Both the position numbers and the translations under genes were made by a program. The notes below the pieces were generated by a model that worked only from the letters and a program-made list of their open reading frames with translations, ran no database searches and had not been told where the DNA came from. Of a stretch of DNA of 64,000 nt, positions 30,367 to 42,668 are shown piece after piece; the stretch's first letter is position 1; each line of letters opens with the position of its first letter. Location: positions 806,001-870,000 of the forward strand of contig NZ_JAIVAF010000003.1 in assembly GCF_020171805.1 (NCBI RefSeq). The letters run 5' to 3'. The stretch is from Guptibacillus algicola (GTDB lineage: Bacteria; Bacillota; Bacilli; Bacillales; Guptibacillaceae).

Positions 30367-31649
30367 TGATCATCAAAAATGCACTGCTATTAAATGAAAC
30401 TGGTAATCTAGAAAAACGTGATGTTCTTATTTCAAGAGATGGAAAGGTTGAAAGAATTTCATCGTCGATCGAGTCTGATCACGAAGACACGTTCGATGCG
30501 GAAAAGATGCTCCTTATTCCAGGCCTTGTCGATCTACATGTTCATCTAAGAGAGCCAGGAGGCGAACATAAAGAGACGATTGAAACGGGAACGAAAGCAG
30601 CGGCAAAAGGAGGGTTTACGACGATTGCTGCGATGCCTAACACGAGGCCGGTACCAGATCAAAGTACGACTATGTCTGAGTTAATGGAAAGAATAGAAAA
30701 GACAGCAAACGTCCGTGTCCTTCCATATGGCTCGATTACCATTAGGCAGCTTGGCGATGAATTAACAAACTTTGAAGGTCTTCGTTCATCTGGAGCGTTT
30801 GCTCTTACCGACGACGGAGTAGGAGTTCAACATGCAGGCATGATGTTAGAAGCTATGAAACGTGCGGCATCTCTAGGTCTCTCAATCGTTGCACACTGTG
30901 AAGAAAATACGCTAATAAATAGAGGATGCGTTCATGAGGGGCACTTTTCAAAAGAACATGATTTGAATGGAATCCCCTCCGTTTGTGAATCTGTACATAT
31001 AGCACGCGATGTTCTACTTGCTGAAGCAGCAGGCGCGCATTATCACGTATGCCATATAAGCACGAGAGAATCAGTACGAACTGTCAGGGATGCGAAGCGA
31101 GCAGGAATCAATGTTACTGCAGAAGTGACCCCACATCACCTGCTTCTTTCTGAAGAAGATATCCCCGGTCTTGACACGAATTTCAAAATGAATCCTCCAC
31201 TACGCTCGAAGGAGGACCAGAAAGCATTAATCGAAGGGCTGCTAGACGGTACGATCGATTTCATAGCAACAGATCACGCCCCGCATTCACAAGAAGAAAA
31301 GGCAACATCAATGGAAAAAGCGCCATTTGGAATCGTAGGACTTGAAACAGCATTCCCGCTTCTTTACTCAAACTTTGTTGAGAAAGGAACGTTCACACTG
31401 AAACAGCTAGTTGACTGGCTAACAGTAAAGCCAGCAGAAGCATTTGGATTATCTTACGGAACACTAGAAGAAGGTGTGGAAGCAGATTTAACGCTAATAG
31501 ATTTAGATAGTGAAGAACGAATCGACCCAGAGACGTTCGTATCGAAAGGGAAGAACACTCCTTTTAAAGGATGGAACTGCAAGGGGTGGCCAGCGGTCAC
31601 GTATGTGAACGGAAAAAAGGTTTTTGAGAAAGGGAGCGATCACGAATGA
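30366..31649 (+). CDS. pyrC: Dihydroorotase
   Basis: Zinc amidohydrolase that cyclises carbamoyl-aspartate to dihydroorotate. The 427-residue protein has the metal motif [14 protein letters not shown] near residue 55, later metal ligands in AHCEEN and HVCHIS, and the ATDHAPHS motif. ATG 30366 overlaps the pyrB stop (TGATG); a GTG three bases earlier is in frame. Overlaps pyrAA by four bases. Confidence 0.97.
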
Positions 31650-32734
31650 AAAGACAGCTGATACTTGAAGACGGTTCAATTTTTGTTGGAAAAGCGTTTG
31701 GAAGTGAAATTGAGAAAAGCGGCGAAGTTGTTTTTAACACAGGGATGACAGGTTACCAGGAAATTTTGTCAGACCCATCTTACTGTGCGCAGATTGTGAC
31801 TTTTACCTACCCTCTTATCGGAAACTACGGAATCAATCGAGATGATTTTGAATCGATAAATCCATCTGTACATGGCTTAATTGTTAAGGAAGCCACAAAA
31901 GCTCCAAGCTATTGGAGAAACGAAATGACGATCGATGAGTTGTTAAGAATCAAAGGAATTCCAGGTCTCGAAGGCATCGATACAAGGAAATTAACGAAAC
32001 TCATTCGTGCGAACGGTACGCTCAAAGGAAAGCTTTGTAATATGGAAGTTGATACGAAGAAAGTGATAGAAGATCTAAGAGATATTCCGCTTAAACGGAA
32101 TCAAGTTGAAGAAGTTTCCATAAAAGCACCTTATGCGAGTCCGGGTAGAGGGTATCGAGTAGTTCTAGTCGATTTTGGCATGAAGCACGGTATCCTTCGT
32201 GAACTTACAAAACGGAAATGTGATGTAGTCGTAGTGCCTTACCACACGTCCGCCGAGGAAATAGTAAGACTGAACCCAGACGGAATCATGTTGAGTAACG
32301 GACCTGGAGATCCAAAAGATGTTCCTGAAGCGATCGACATGATTCAAGGAGTACTCGGTAAAATTCCGTTGTTTGGAATCTGTCTTGGCCATCAGCTTTT
32401 TGCTCTCGCTTGTGGGGCTAATACAGAGAAAATGAAATTTGGACACAGAGGTTCAAATCATCCTGTTATGGAGAGCAGTACAGGGAAAGTGGCGATCACG
32501 TCTCAAAATCATGGGTATACGGTTTCACCTGCAACATTAGAAAATACAGAGCTAGTCATTACGCACACAGCGATCAATGATGACACGATTGAAGGTGTAA
32601 GGCACAAGCAGCATGCTGCATTCAGCGTCCAATATCACCCGGAAGCTTCACCTGGACCTGAAGATTCAAATGAGTTATTCGATGAGTTCATTGCGATGAT
32701 CACTGCAACTAAGGGGGAGAAAACATATGCCTAA
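31646..32734 (+). CDS. pyrAA: Carbamoyl-phosphate synthase, small (glutaminase) subunit
   Basis: Hydrolyses glutamine and channels ammonia to PyrAB. The 362-residue protein has the small-subunit N-terminal domain ([17 protein letters not shown]) and a class I glutamine amidotransferase domain with the nucleophile Cys246 in GICLGHQL and the HPEASPGP motif with the catalytic His near the end. Overlaps pyrC and pyrAB by a few bases each, consistent with stoichiometric expression. Confidence 0.97.
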   Translation: MKRQLILEDGSIFVGKAFGSEIEKSGEVVFNTGMTGYQEILSDPSYCAQIVTFTYPLIGNYGINRDDFESINPSVHGLIVKEATKAPSYWRNEMTIDELLRIKGIPGLEGIDTRKLTKLIRANGTLKGKLCNMEVDTKKVIEDLRDIPLKRNQVEEVSIKAPYASPGRGYRVVLVDFGMKHGILRELTKRKCDVVVVPYHTSAEEIVRLNPDGIMLSNGPGDPKDVPEAIDMIQGVLGKIPLFGICLGHQLFALACGANTEKMKFGHRGSNHPVMESSTGKVAITSQNHGYTVSPATLENTELVITHTAINDDTIEGVRHKQHAAFSVQYHPEASPGPEDSNELFDEFIAMITATKGEKTYA

Positions 32735-35700
32735 ACGTACAGATATTCAAAAGATTCTTGTGATTGGTTCAGGTCCTATCGTAATAGGTCAGGCAGCTGA
32801 ATTTGACTACGCAGGTACACAGGCTTGCCAGGCGCTAAAAGAAGAAGGCTATGAAGTCATTCTAGTAAACTCTAATCCTGCAACGATCATGACTGACGCT
32901 ACGATCGCAGACGAAGTTTACATTGAACCTCTGACGCTAGACTTCGTTAGTAAAATCATTAGAAAAGAGCGTCCAGATGCCCTTCTTGCAACGCTTGGCG
33001 GACAAACTGGTTTGAATCTTGCGATGGAATTATCGGAAGCGGGAGTCTTGAACGAATACAATGTAGAGCTATTAGGAACGAGTCTTGATGCAATTCAACA
33101 GGCTGAAGATCGCGACCTTTTTAGAGAGTTAATGAGAAAGCTTAGCGAACCTGTTCCGGAAAGTGACATTGTCCGCAATTTAGATGAGGCATACTCGTTC
33201 GTTAATCGGATTGGCTATCCTGTCATCGTTCGCCCTGCTTATACACTTGGTGGAACTGGGGGCGGCATTGTTCATAACGATGAAGAACTAGAAGAAATCG
33301 TATCGAGTGGTTTGAAGTATAGCCCTGTCACACAGTGCTTGTTAGAAAAAAGTATCGCTGGTTTTAAAGAAATCGAATATGAAGTGATGAGAGACGGTCA
33401 GGATAAGGCGATCGTCGTATGTAATATGGAGAACATTGATCCTGTTGGCATTCATACAGGGGATTCAATTGTGGTTGCTCCGAGTCAAACGCTATCTGAT
33501 CGAGACTATCAGATGCTTAGAAACGTAGCGCTGAAGGTGATTCGAGCTTTGCAGATCGAAGGTGGATGTAATATTCAGCTCGCTCTTGACCCTTACAGCT
33601 TCCAGTATTACATCATCGAGGTGAACCCGCGCGTCAGTCGTTCGTCAGCTCTAGCATCAAAAGCGACTGGATATCCGATAGCAAAGCTAGCAGCAAAAAT
33701 TGCTGTCGGCTTATCACTCTCAGAAATGGAGAATCCAGTTACAGGGAAAACATATTCAAGTTTCGAACCGGCCCTTGATTATGTTGTATCAAAAATTCCA
33801 AGGTGGCCGTTCGATAAGTTTGAAAGTGCAAATCGTCGCCTCGGAACTCAGATGAAAGCGACTGGAGAAGTAATGGCGATCGGTCGAACGATTGAAGAAT
33901 CACTATTGAAAGCTGTCCGCTCACTAGAGTCAAATGTTGATCACCTTTTAATCCCTTATATGAGTGAGTTGAGTGAGAGTGAACTAGAAGAACGTATTAA
34001 ATATGCAGATGATGAACGGATCTTCGTAATCGCAGAGGCCTTTCGAAGAGGGAGGACCATTCAGGATATTCACGAGTGGAGTGCGATCGACTACTATTTT
34101 CTCGTTAAGTTAGAAGGAATCATTCAACTTGAGGAAGTCTTAAGATCGAACAAAGGTGATCTTGAACGATTAAGAGAAGCGAAGGAAAAAGGATTTACAG
34201 ATAAGTTCATCGCAGAATTATGGGGTGAGGAAGAGAGGAACATCTACACCCTACGGATGGAAGAAGGAATCGTTCCAGTTTATAAAATGGTAGACACTTG
34301 TGCAGGCGAGTTTGAATCAGAAACGCCTTACTACTATTCTACCTATGAAGAAGAAAATGAGTCTGCTAGGTCTTCGAAGGAAAGTGTATTAGTCCTTGGT
34401 TCTGGGCCGATTCGTATCGGTCAAGGAATCGAATTTGATTATGCGACCGTTCATAGTGTATGGGCAATTCGTGAAGCAGGATACGAAGCAATCATCATCA
34501 ACAACAACCCTGAAACAGTGTCTACTGACTTTAGTATTTCAGACAAACTTTACTTCGAACCATTAACAGCCGAAGACGTTATGCACGTGATTGAACTTGA
34601 AAAGCCGACTGGCGTTATCGTTCAGTTTGGAGGGCAAACAGCTATCAATCTTGCAGATGAACTTGCATCGAGAGGTGTGAGAATACTAGGGACAAAGCTT
34701 TCGGATATGGATAAGGCAGAAGATCGCGATAAATTTGAACTCACGATGAAAGCTCTAGATATTCCTCAGCCTGATGGAAAAACAGCAACTTCTGTAGAAG
34801 AAGCCATATCAGTAGCTACTAGAATAGGCTATCCAGTATTAGTTCGTCCCTCTTATGTACTCGGTGGAAGAGCGATGGAGATCGTTTATAAAGAAAGCGA
34901 ACTTTTACACTATATGAAAAACGCAGTGAAGGTGAATCCACAGCATCCCGTGCTGATCGATCGCTACTTAATGGGGAAAGAAATCGAAGTTGATGCAATA
35001 TCTGACGGTGAAACGGTCTATATTCCGGGTATCATGGAACACATCGAACGAGCGGGTATTCACTCAGGAGATTCGATCGCCGTGTATCCTCCTCAAAGTC
35101 TCACAGATGATGTGAAGGAAACGCTTATCAATCAAACGATTAAGCTTGCAAGAGGACTAAACATCGTTGGACTGCTGAACATCCAGTTCGTTATTCAGCA
35201 GAAAAACGTTTACGTCCTAGAAGTGAACCCAAGGTCAAGTAGGACTGTGCCGTTTTTAAGTAAGATAACGGGAGTTCCGATGGCGAACTTTGCAACGAAG
35301 GTTATACTTGGTCAAAAACTAATGGAACTTGGTTACGAAACAGGGTACGCAGAAGAAAGAGAAGAAGTATTTGTGAAAGTTCCGGTATTCTCTTTTGCGA
35401 AGTTAAGAAGAGTAGATATTACACTTGGTCCGGAAATGAAGTCAACTGGTGAAGTAATGGGAAGAGATTGCACACTTGAAAAAGCTCTTTATAAAGGGTT
35501 AGTCGCTTCAGGGATGAACATTCCAACCCATGGCTCTGTGCTCTTTACGATCGCCGATAAAGACAAAGAAGAAGGAGTTGAGCTTGTTAAGCGATTCCAC
35601 TCGATTGGCTATCACATCCTCGCTACTGAAGGTACGGCAGAGGTCATACGAGAAATAGGAATACCTGTAACGACTGTAAACAAGATCGGTGCTGAAAAAC

Positions 35701-35932
35701 CAAATCTGTTGCACGTGATTCGTGAAGGTCAAGCGCAGTTTGTCATCAACACGCTAACGCGCGGCAAGCAGCCTGCAAGAGACGGTTTCCGAATTCGACG
35801 CGAATCCGTTGAGAATGGGGTCGTATGTTTCACGTCGTTGGATACTGCGAAAGCGCTGCTTCGAGTTCTAGAAACGATGACGTTTTCAAGTAAGAGCATG
35901 CCGAAATTTCACCAAAAAGAAGTGATTCATTC

Positions 35933-35936
<4 letters not shown>
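32727..35936 (+). CDS. pyrAB: Carbamoyl-phosphate synthase, large subunit
   Basis: Makes carbamoyl phosphate from bicarbonate, ammonia and two ATP. The 1069-residue protein shows the internal duplication expected: two ATP-grasp halves, each beginning with a GSGPI(V/R)IGQ motif (about residues 12 and 557), and a C-terminal MGS-like allosteric domain (from about 930). Located in the pyr operon, it is the pyrimidine-regulated synthase. Confidence 0.98.
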
Positions 35937-38319
<2,383 letters not shown>

Positions 38320-38336
<17 letters not shown>

Positions 38337-38967
38337 AGCACTGCTCGACATTCAAGCAGTCACATTAAGACCAAATGATCCGTTTACGTGGTCATCAGGT
38401 TTACTATCTCCTATTTATTGCGATAACAGGCTAACTCTTTCTTATCCTTCCGTTCGAAGGGAAATCGCAAAAGGTCTTTCTAGTTTGATTCTTTCTCAAT
38501 ATCCAAAAGCAGACGTGGTTGCTGGCACCGCAACTGCTGGTATTCCTCATGCTGCCTGGGTGAGCGATAAGCTTGATCTTCCCATGGTTTACGTAAGAAG
38601 CAGTGCCAAAGGACATGGAAAAGGTAACGTGATTGAAGGAAAAATAATCAAGGGTCAAAAAGTTGTTGTGATTGAGGATCTCATATCGACTGGTGGTAGT
38701 GCGATCGATGCTGCTCTTCAACTAAGAAAAGCAGGTGCTGAAGTGTTAGGTGTTATAGCAATATTCACATATGGAATGGAAAAAGGCTCAGAGAATTTTC
38801 ATGAACACAATATCGAATGGCATACGTTAACGAATTTTGATGAATTGTTAACAAGTGCAACAGAAACAGGTATGATTAAGGAAAGAGAGGTTCAATCACT
38901 GCTGAACTGGCGAGCCGACCCCTCTTCAGAAGAGTGGGTTAAGCAGTTAAACAATCTCTCCGTTTAA
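38320..38967 (+). CDS. pyrE: Orotate phosphoribosyltransferase
   Basis: Joins orotate to PRPP, giving OMP. The 215-residue protein has the PRPP motif [14 protein letters not shown] and the [16 protein letters not shown] orotate-site segment near the N-terminus. Last pyrimidine gene of the operon. No terminator separates it from the downstream methyltransferase, which starts 16 bases later, so that gene may be under pyr control. Confidence 0.97.
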
Positions 38968-38983
38968 ACGATGGAGGGTTCTT

Positions 38984-39640
38984 ATGAGAAAAATGCAAGG
39001 CGAAGAATTTGATTCACTCGTATCATTCTTTGATGATATGGCACGAACAAAATGGCTTGGCGAAATACATGATGAATTGAAACATGCCTCAGGGTCGTGG
39101 GAAAATAAATCTGTACTCGACGTTGGATGTGGTACAGGGAGATTATTGTTAAGAGGTGTTGAAGAGGCATCTTTGCTTACGGGAGTCGATTTGTCCACTG
39201 AAATGCTGAAAGCAAGCAAACAAAACTTTTTCTTTCGAAATCGAGTGGAGAAAACACACTTTTCAGTAGAAGATGCTTGTGATTTATCTTTCGAAAATAA
39301 TGTTTTCGATCTATCGTTATCCACCTGTGTGATGTTCTTATTACCAGAGCCTGAAGAAGGTATGAAAGAAATGATTCGTGTTACAAAAACAGCAGGAAAA
39401 GTAGTGATGCTGAATCCTTCTCTCCGTATGGATCAGTCTGCTGCTTTTTCCTATGCAAAAAAACACGGGATGAGCGGGTTTGAACAAACCTCACTTCTAA
39501 GATGGTCGAATGTATCTACAAAGAGACATCGGTATACATCAGAGGAATTAAGTGAAAAGCTAAAGACGCTCGGCGCGAAGGAAGTAAACCATATTGAAGT
39601 ATTAGAGGGACTCGCAATTATTACCGTTGCACAATTATAA
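38984..39640 (+). CDS. Class I SAM-dependent methyltransferase, substrate unknown
   Basis: A 218-residue protein with the Rossmann methyltransferase motifs: motif I VLDVGCGTGRLL (about 45-56), the acidic residue of motif II in LTGVDLSTEML, and a post-motif region EDACDLSFENNVFDLSLS typical of the UbiE/Methyltransf_11 group. RBS ATGGAGGG. It follows pyrE by 16 bases and is not part of the B. subtilis pyr locus. No substrate can be assigned. Downstream lies one hairpin copy of the repeat element's flank. Confidence 0.8.
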   Translation: MRKMQGEEFDSLVSFFDDMARTKWLGEIHDELKHASGSWENKSVLDVGCGTGRLLLRGVEEASLLTGVDLSTEMLKASKQNFFFRNRVEKTHFSVEDACDLSFENNVFDLSLSTCVMFLLPEPEEGMKEMIRVTKTAGKVVMLNPSLRMDQSAAFSYAKKHGMSGFEQTSLLRWSNVSTKRHRYTSEELSEKLKTLGAKEVNHIEVLEGLAIITVAQL

Positions 39641-39652
39641 AATGAAGGTAAA

Positions 39653-39671
39653 AGCAGCTAGCTAAGCTGCT
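39653..39671 (+). repeat. Left hairpin copy flanking repeat element 1
   Basis: AGCAGCTAGCTAAGCTGCT, identical to 40128-40146. This copy has no T run after it, so it no longer looks like a working terminator. Confidence 0.9.
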
Positions 39672-40127
39672 CAGATTGTTGAGAAAGTCTTAAAGACCAT
39701 CTGCAAGGATAGTGAGGCGATTTCCGCTTCAGGATGCTCGCTTTCCGCGGGGCGGGCGGTGAGTCTCCTCGTCGCTTTCAAAACGCTCCTGTGGGGTCTC
39801 ACCTGTCCCGCACGTCCCGCAGGAGTCGAGCATCCTTCCGCTCCAATCAACATTGATATGTGGTTTCGAAAATAAGAAAAGCCATTAAATTACTTTTAGG
39901 GTATAAAACAGAGGACTACTTAATCATAATCAGTCGGAAAGTTTGCTTTGATTGATTGCTACCTAATAGGAGTGAATACCACTTGACTCCCGTGGAAAAC
40001 GGGCGTTTGAGACTCGGAGTGGACGGCTTTTGTCCGCGAGGAGGCTCAGGCGTTCGTCCACAGGAATCTTGTGGTATTCAAACTCCTACGGCATAGGGAA
40101 CACATTAATCAAGTTTCTCTACAAGCT
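39672..40127 (+). repeat. 456-bp terminator-associated repeat element, copy 1
   Basis: Non-coding element flanked by a 19-bp exact direct repeat. Its ends are short inverted repeats: TTGTTGAGAAA on the left against TTGTAGAGAAA read from the right end. The left module (about 39731-39837) begins GGATGCTCG and ends CGAGCATCC, enclosing GC-rich arms. The right module (about 39965-40090) has TAGGAGT-GAATACCAC opposite GTGGTATTC-(aa)-ACTCCTA. Both modules recur in copy 2 at 59907-60341. No open reading frame or transposase is present. Similar GC-rich sequences are, as I recall, widespread in Bacillaceae. Confidence 0.85.
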
Positions 40128-40154
40128 AGCAGCTAGCTAAGCTGCTTTTTTTTC
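40128..40154 (+). terminator. Right hairpin copy with T run (terminator)
   Basis: The same 19-bp sequence as 39653-39671, here followed by eight T. AGCAGC pairs with GCTGCT. It is the functional-looking terminator for the methyltransferase transcript, now displaced by the 456-bp element. Confidence 0.75.
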
Positions 40155-40274
40155 TTTGGGTGACTTAAAGGTTAACTGGCATGGTTAGAGAAGATTACTA
40201 GTGATGGATCATGCTCCATCTTCGTAAATTTTTCAGCCTTGATACTGTAATTATTCCAAGGGAGGTAGAGAAGC

Positions 40275-40784
40275 ATGGCGACTTTCCAAAAGATTATTCC
40301 TAATCTATGGTTCGATCACGAAGCAGAAGAAGCGGTAACCTTTTATACGACGATATTCAAACATTCTGAGGTCACTAAAGTCACTCATTATAGGAAAGCC
40401 GGGCAAGAAATTCATGGTAAAGAGAAAGGAAGTGTGATGACAGTCGAGTTTTCTTTAGAAGGGCAGAAATTTGTAGCGTTAAATGGCGGCCCTCACTTTA
40501 CATTCAATGAAGCTGTTTCGTTTATCGTCTCATGCGCATCACAGGAAGAAGTGGATTATTATTGGGATAAGCTCTCTGAAGGAGGAGAAGAATCGGCTCA
40601 GCAATGCGGATGGCTAAAGGACAAGTTCGGTGTGTCATGGCAAATCGTTCCTGATCAGCTTCAAGACCTACTACAATCAGATCCATCCGTAGCGGATAAG
40701 ATAATGAAAGAACTGTTGAAAATGAAGAAAATTGATATTCGCATTTTGAATGAGGTGAAAGAACAAATTACGTATGAAGGATGA
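40275..40784 (+). CDS. VOC-superfamily protein, PhnB / '3-demethylubiquinone methyltransferase'-like
   Basis: A 169-residue protein of the vicinal-oxygen-chelate fold: FQKIIPNLWFDHEAEEAVTFY at the start, paired beta-alpha units, and the family's FSLEGQKFVALNGGPHF and GWLKDKFGVSWQIVP segments. Family names implying ubiquinone methylation are historical; the real substrate is unknown. GGGAGGTAG precedes ATG. It is a single-gene unit between element 1 and a convergent terminator. Confidence 0.82.
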   Translation: MATFQKIIPNLWFDHEAEEAVTFYTTIFKHSEVTKVTHYRKAGQEIHGKEKGSVMTVEFSLEGQKFVALNGGPHFTFNEAVSFIVSCASQEEVDYYWDKLSEGGEESAQQCGWLKDKFGVSWQIVPDQLQDLLQSDPSVADKIMKELLKMKKIDIRILNEVKEQITYEG

Positions 40785-40811
40785 TTCTAATATAGGCACG
40801 TTTACGTAATT

Positions 40812-40854
40812 AATAACAAAGCGTCACGCCAAATTGGCGTGACGCTTTGTTATT
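40812..40854. terminator. Bidirectional terminator between VOC gene and rqcH
   Basis: A 21-bp perfect inverted repeat (40812-40832 with 40834-40854) with A- and T-rich ends, able to stop both converging transcripts. It overlaps the rqcH stop codon (40853-40855). Confidence 0.9.
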
Positions 40855-42553
40855 ATTTCTTCATCTTATAAACAAGATCTTCATCTGGTGTAACAAATAG
40901 CGTATTCTGATGGTCATACGTCACGAAACCAGGTTTTGCACCATTCGGCTTCTTCACGTTACGTACCTCAGTATAATCAACTGGAACAGACCCAGATTCT
41001 CTTGCTTTACTAAAGTAAGCTGCGAGGTTGGCTGCTTCTAATAGCGTTTGCTCAGAATAATCTCTGTCTCGAATCACGACATGTGACCCTGGTATATCTT
41101 TCGTGTGCAGCCACGTTTCACTTCTTGCTGCTAATTTGTTCGTTAAATACTCATTTTGTTTGTTGTTTTTCCCTACGAGTATCTCTGTACCATCAGTTGA
41201 TTCATACGTGTCTAACTGAGGTTTTGAATTCTTCTTTTTCTTTTGCTTTCTTGATCGTTTCTTTATATATCCTTCTTCCTCAAGCTCTTCACGAATTTCT
41301 TCAATATCTCGTGGAGAAGCAGATGACAATTGTTGTAGCAGCTGTTCGAGGTATGCTATTTCTTCATGGGCATTCTCGATTTGCTCTTCTAGAACGTTGA
41401 TCGAGTTCTTTGCTTTATTGTATTTCTTAAAATATTGCTGAGCGTTATCAGAAGGTGACTTTAGAGGGTTTAGCTCGATCGTTACCGTTCCGCCTTCCTC
41501 GTCGTAGTAATTTTGTACTTCGACTTCAGCGTCACCGCGCTTAACCATATGCATATTAGCTGTTAAGAGCTCGCCAAGTAACTGGTACTTGTCAGCTGAT
41601 TTTGCTTCTTGAATGGTTTTTGTTAGCTTCTTTATTTTCTTTTCATTTTTCTTTCGTTCATTTGAAAGGAAACGTTCAAGATCATTCGTTTGCTGTTTGA
41701 CACGATCGCGATCGGCTTTACCGTAATAGAAACGGTCAAGAAGCTCACTAACTGTATCGAACGACTTGCTTTCGCCCTTTATGTGAGTCAGTGAAACGAC
41801 AGAGAAATTCTCTTTTGAAGACAAAACCATCTGTGGCGTGTAGTGATGGTTGTAGAGGTCTTCAAAAATAGAACGGAATGCTTCCGGTAGGGTAGATCTC
41901 GTTGCAAGTCCAGATCTATGAATGACTTCGTTTGCGATTAATGGAGAGACGCCTCCGAATGCTTGTACAAGCTGATTTCCTAGTTTTCCTGCATTAAAGT
42001 CAATCTGTCTTAGAAAATATTCCTCTGATAAATTAAATGGTGACACTTTATTTTGTTCTGGCGGTGCAACATAATCCTGCCCTGGCATGACAGTTCTATG
42101 TCTGTTTACCGAAGGAGAAAGATGCTTGATACTATCAAGGATCATAGAATTCTCGTTCAAAAGCATCACATTACTATGACGCCCCATAATTTCTGCTACG
42201 AGTGTTCTTGTCGTCATATCCCCCAAATCGTTTCGGGCTCTGAACGTAATATGAATGATTCGCTCGTTTTCAACTTGATTGATTTCTTCGATAATACTAC
42301 CTTCCAAATGTTTTCTTAATAACATACAAAACATCGGTGGCTCTTTTGGATTCGCATACGATTCTTCCGTAATGTGAATTCTTGCATACGAAGGGTTAGC
42401 AGATACTAATAGCTGATGATTCTTACCTCCTGAACGAATGACGAGGAGTAAATCTGTTGCATAAGGCTGATAGATTTTCGTTACTCTACCACCTTTTAAT
42501 ACTTCATTTGTCTCATGCGCTACGGCTCTTGTGACCATACCGTCGAATGACAT
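40853..42553 (-). CDS. rqcH: Ribosome quality-control protein RqcH (NEMF/FbpA family)
   Basis: Binds obstructed 50S subunits with peptidyl-tRNA and directs C-terminal poly-alanine tailing for degradation. The 566-residue protein has the NFACT-N domain ([14 protein letters not shown]...), central coiled coils (about 285-330 and 375-435), and the NFACT-R domain near the C-terminus ([35 protein letters not shown]). ATG at 42553 matches the family start; an in-frame GTG nine bases upstream lacks RBS spacing. It is divergent from the ATPase gene. Confidence 0.95.
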   Translation of the reverse strand: MSFDGMVTRAVAHETNEVLKGGRVTKIYQPYATDLLLVIRSGGKNHQLLVSANPSYARIHITEESYANPKEPPMFCMLLRKHLEGSIIEEINQVENERIIHITFRARNDLGDMTTRTLVAEIMGRHSNVMLLNENSMILDSIKHLSPSVNRHRTVMPGQDYVAPPEQNKVSPFNLSEEYFLRQIDFNAGKLGNQLVQAFGGVSPLIANEVIHRSGLATRSTLPEAFRSIFEDLYNHHYTPQMVLSSKENFSVVSLTHIKGESKSFDTVSELLDRFYYGKADRDRVKQQTNDLERFLSNERKKNEKKIKKLTKTIQEAKSADKYQLLGELLTANMHMVKRGDAEVEVQNYYDEEGGTVTIELNPLKSPSDNAQQYFKKYNKAKNSINVLEEQIENAHEEIAYLEQLLQQLSSASPRDIEEIREELEEEGYIKKRSRKQKKKKNSKPQLDTYESTDGTEILVGKNNKQNEYLTNKLAARSETWLHTKDIPGSHVVIRDRDYSEQTLLEAANLAAYFSKARESGSVPVDYTEVRNVKKPNGAKPGFVTYDHQNTLFVTPDEDLVYKMKK

Positions 42554-42668
42554 ACTGTTCACCTACATTTCTATCAATAGACATCTTGTACAGTATAGCA
42601 TTTTTTGTGGCTTGTCTGAATATAGATGGACTATTAGAGTGACATTGTGCAGGATCGGAGTGTTGAAC

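Noticed and set aside
39672-40127. Group II intron or insertion sequence
   Set aside because: Terminator-side insertion recalls group IIC introns, but there is no reverse transcriptase, domain V hairpin or transposase, and the element is too short.
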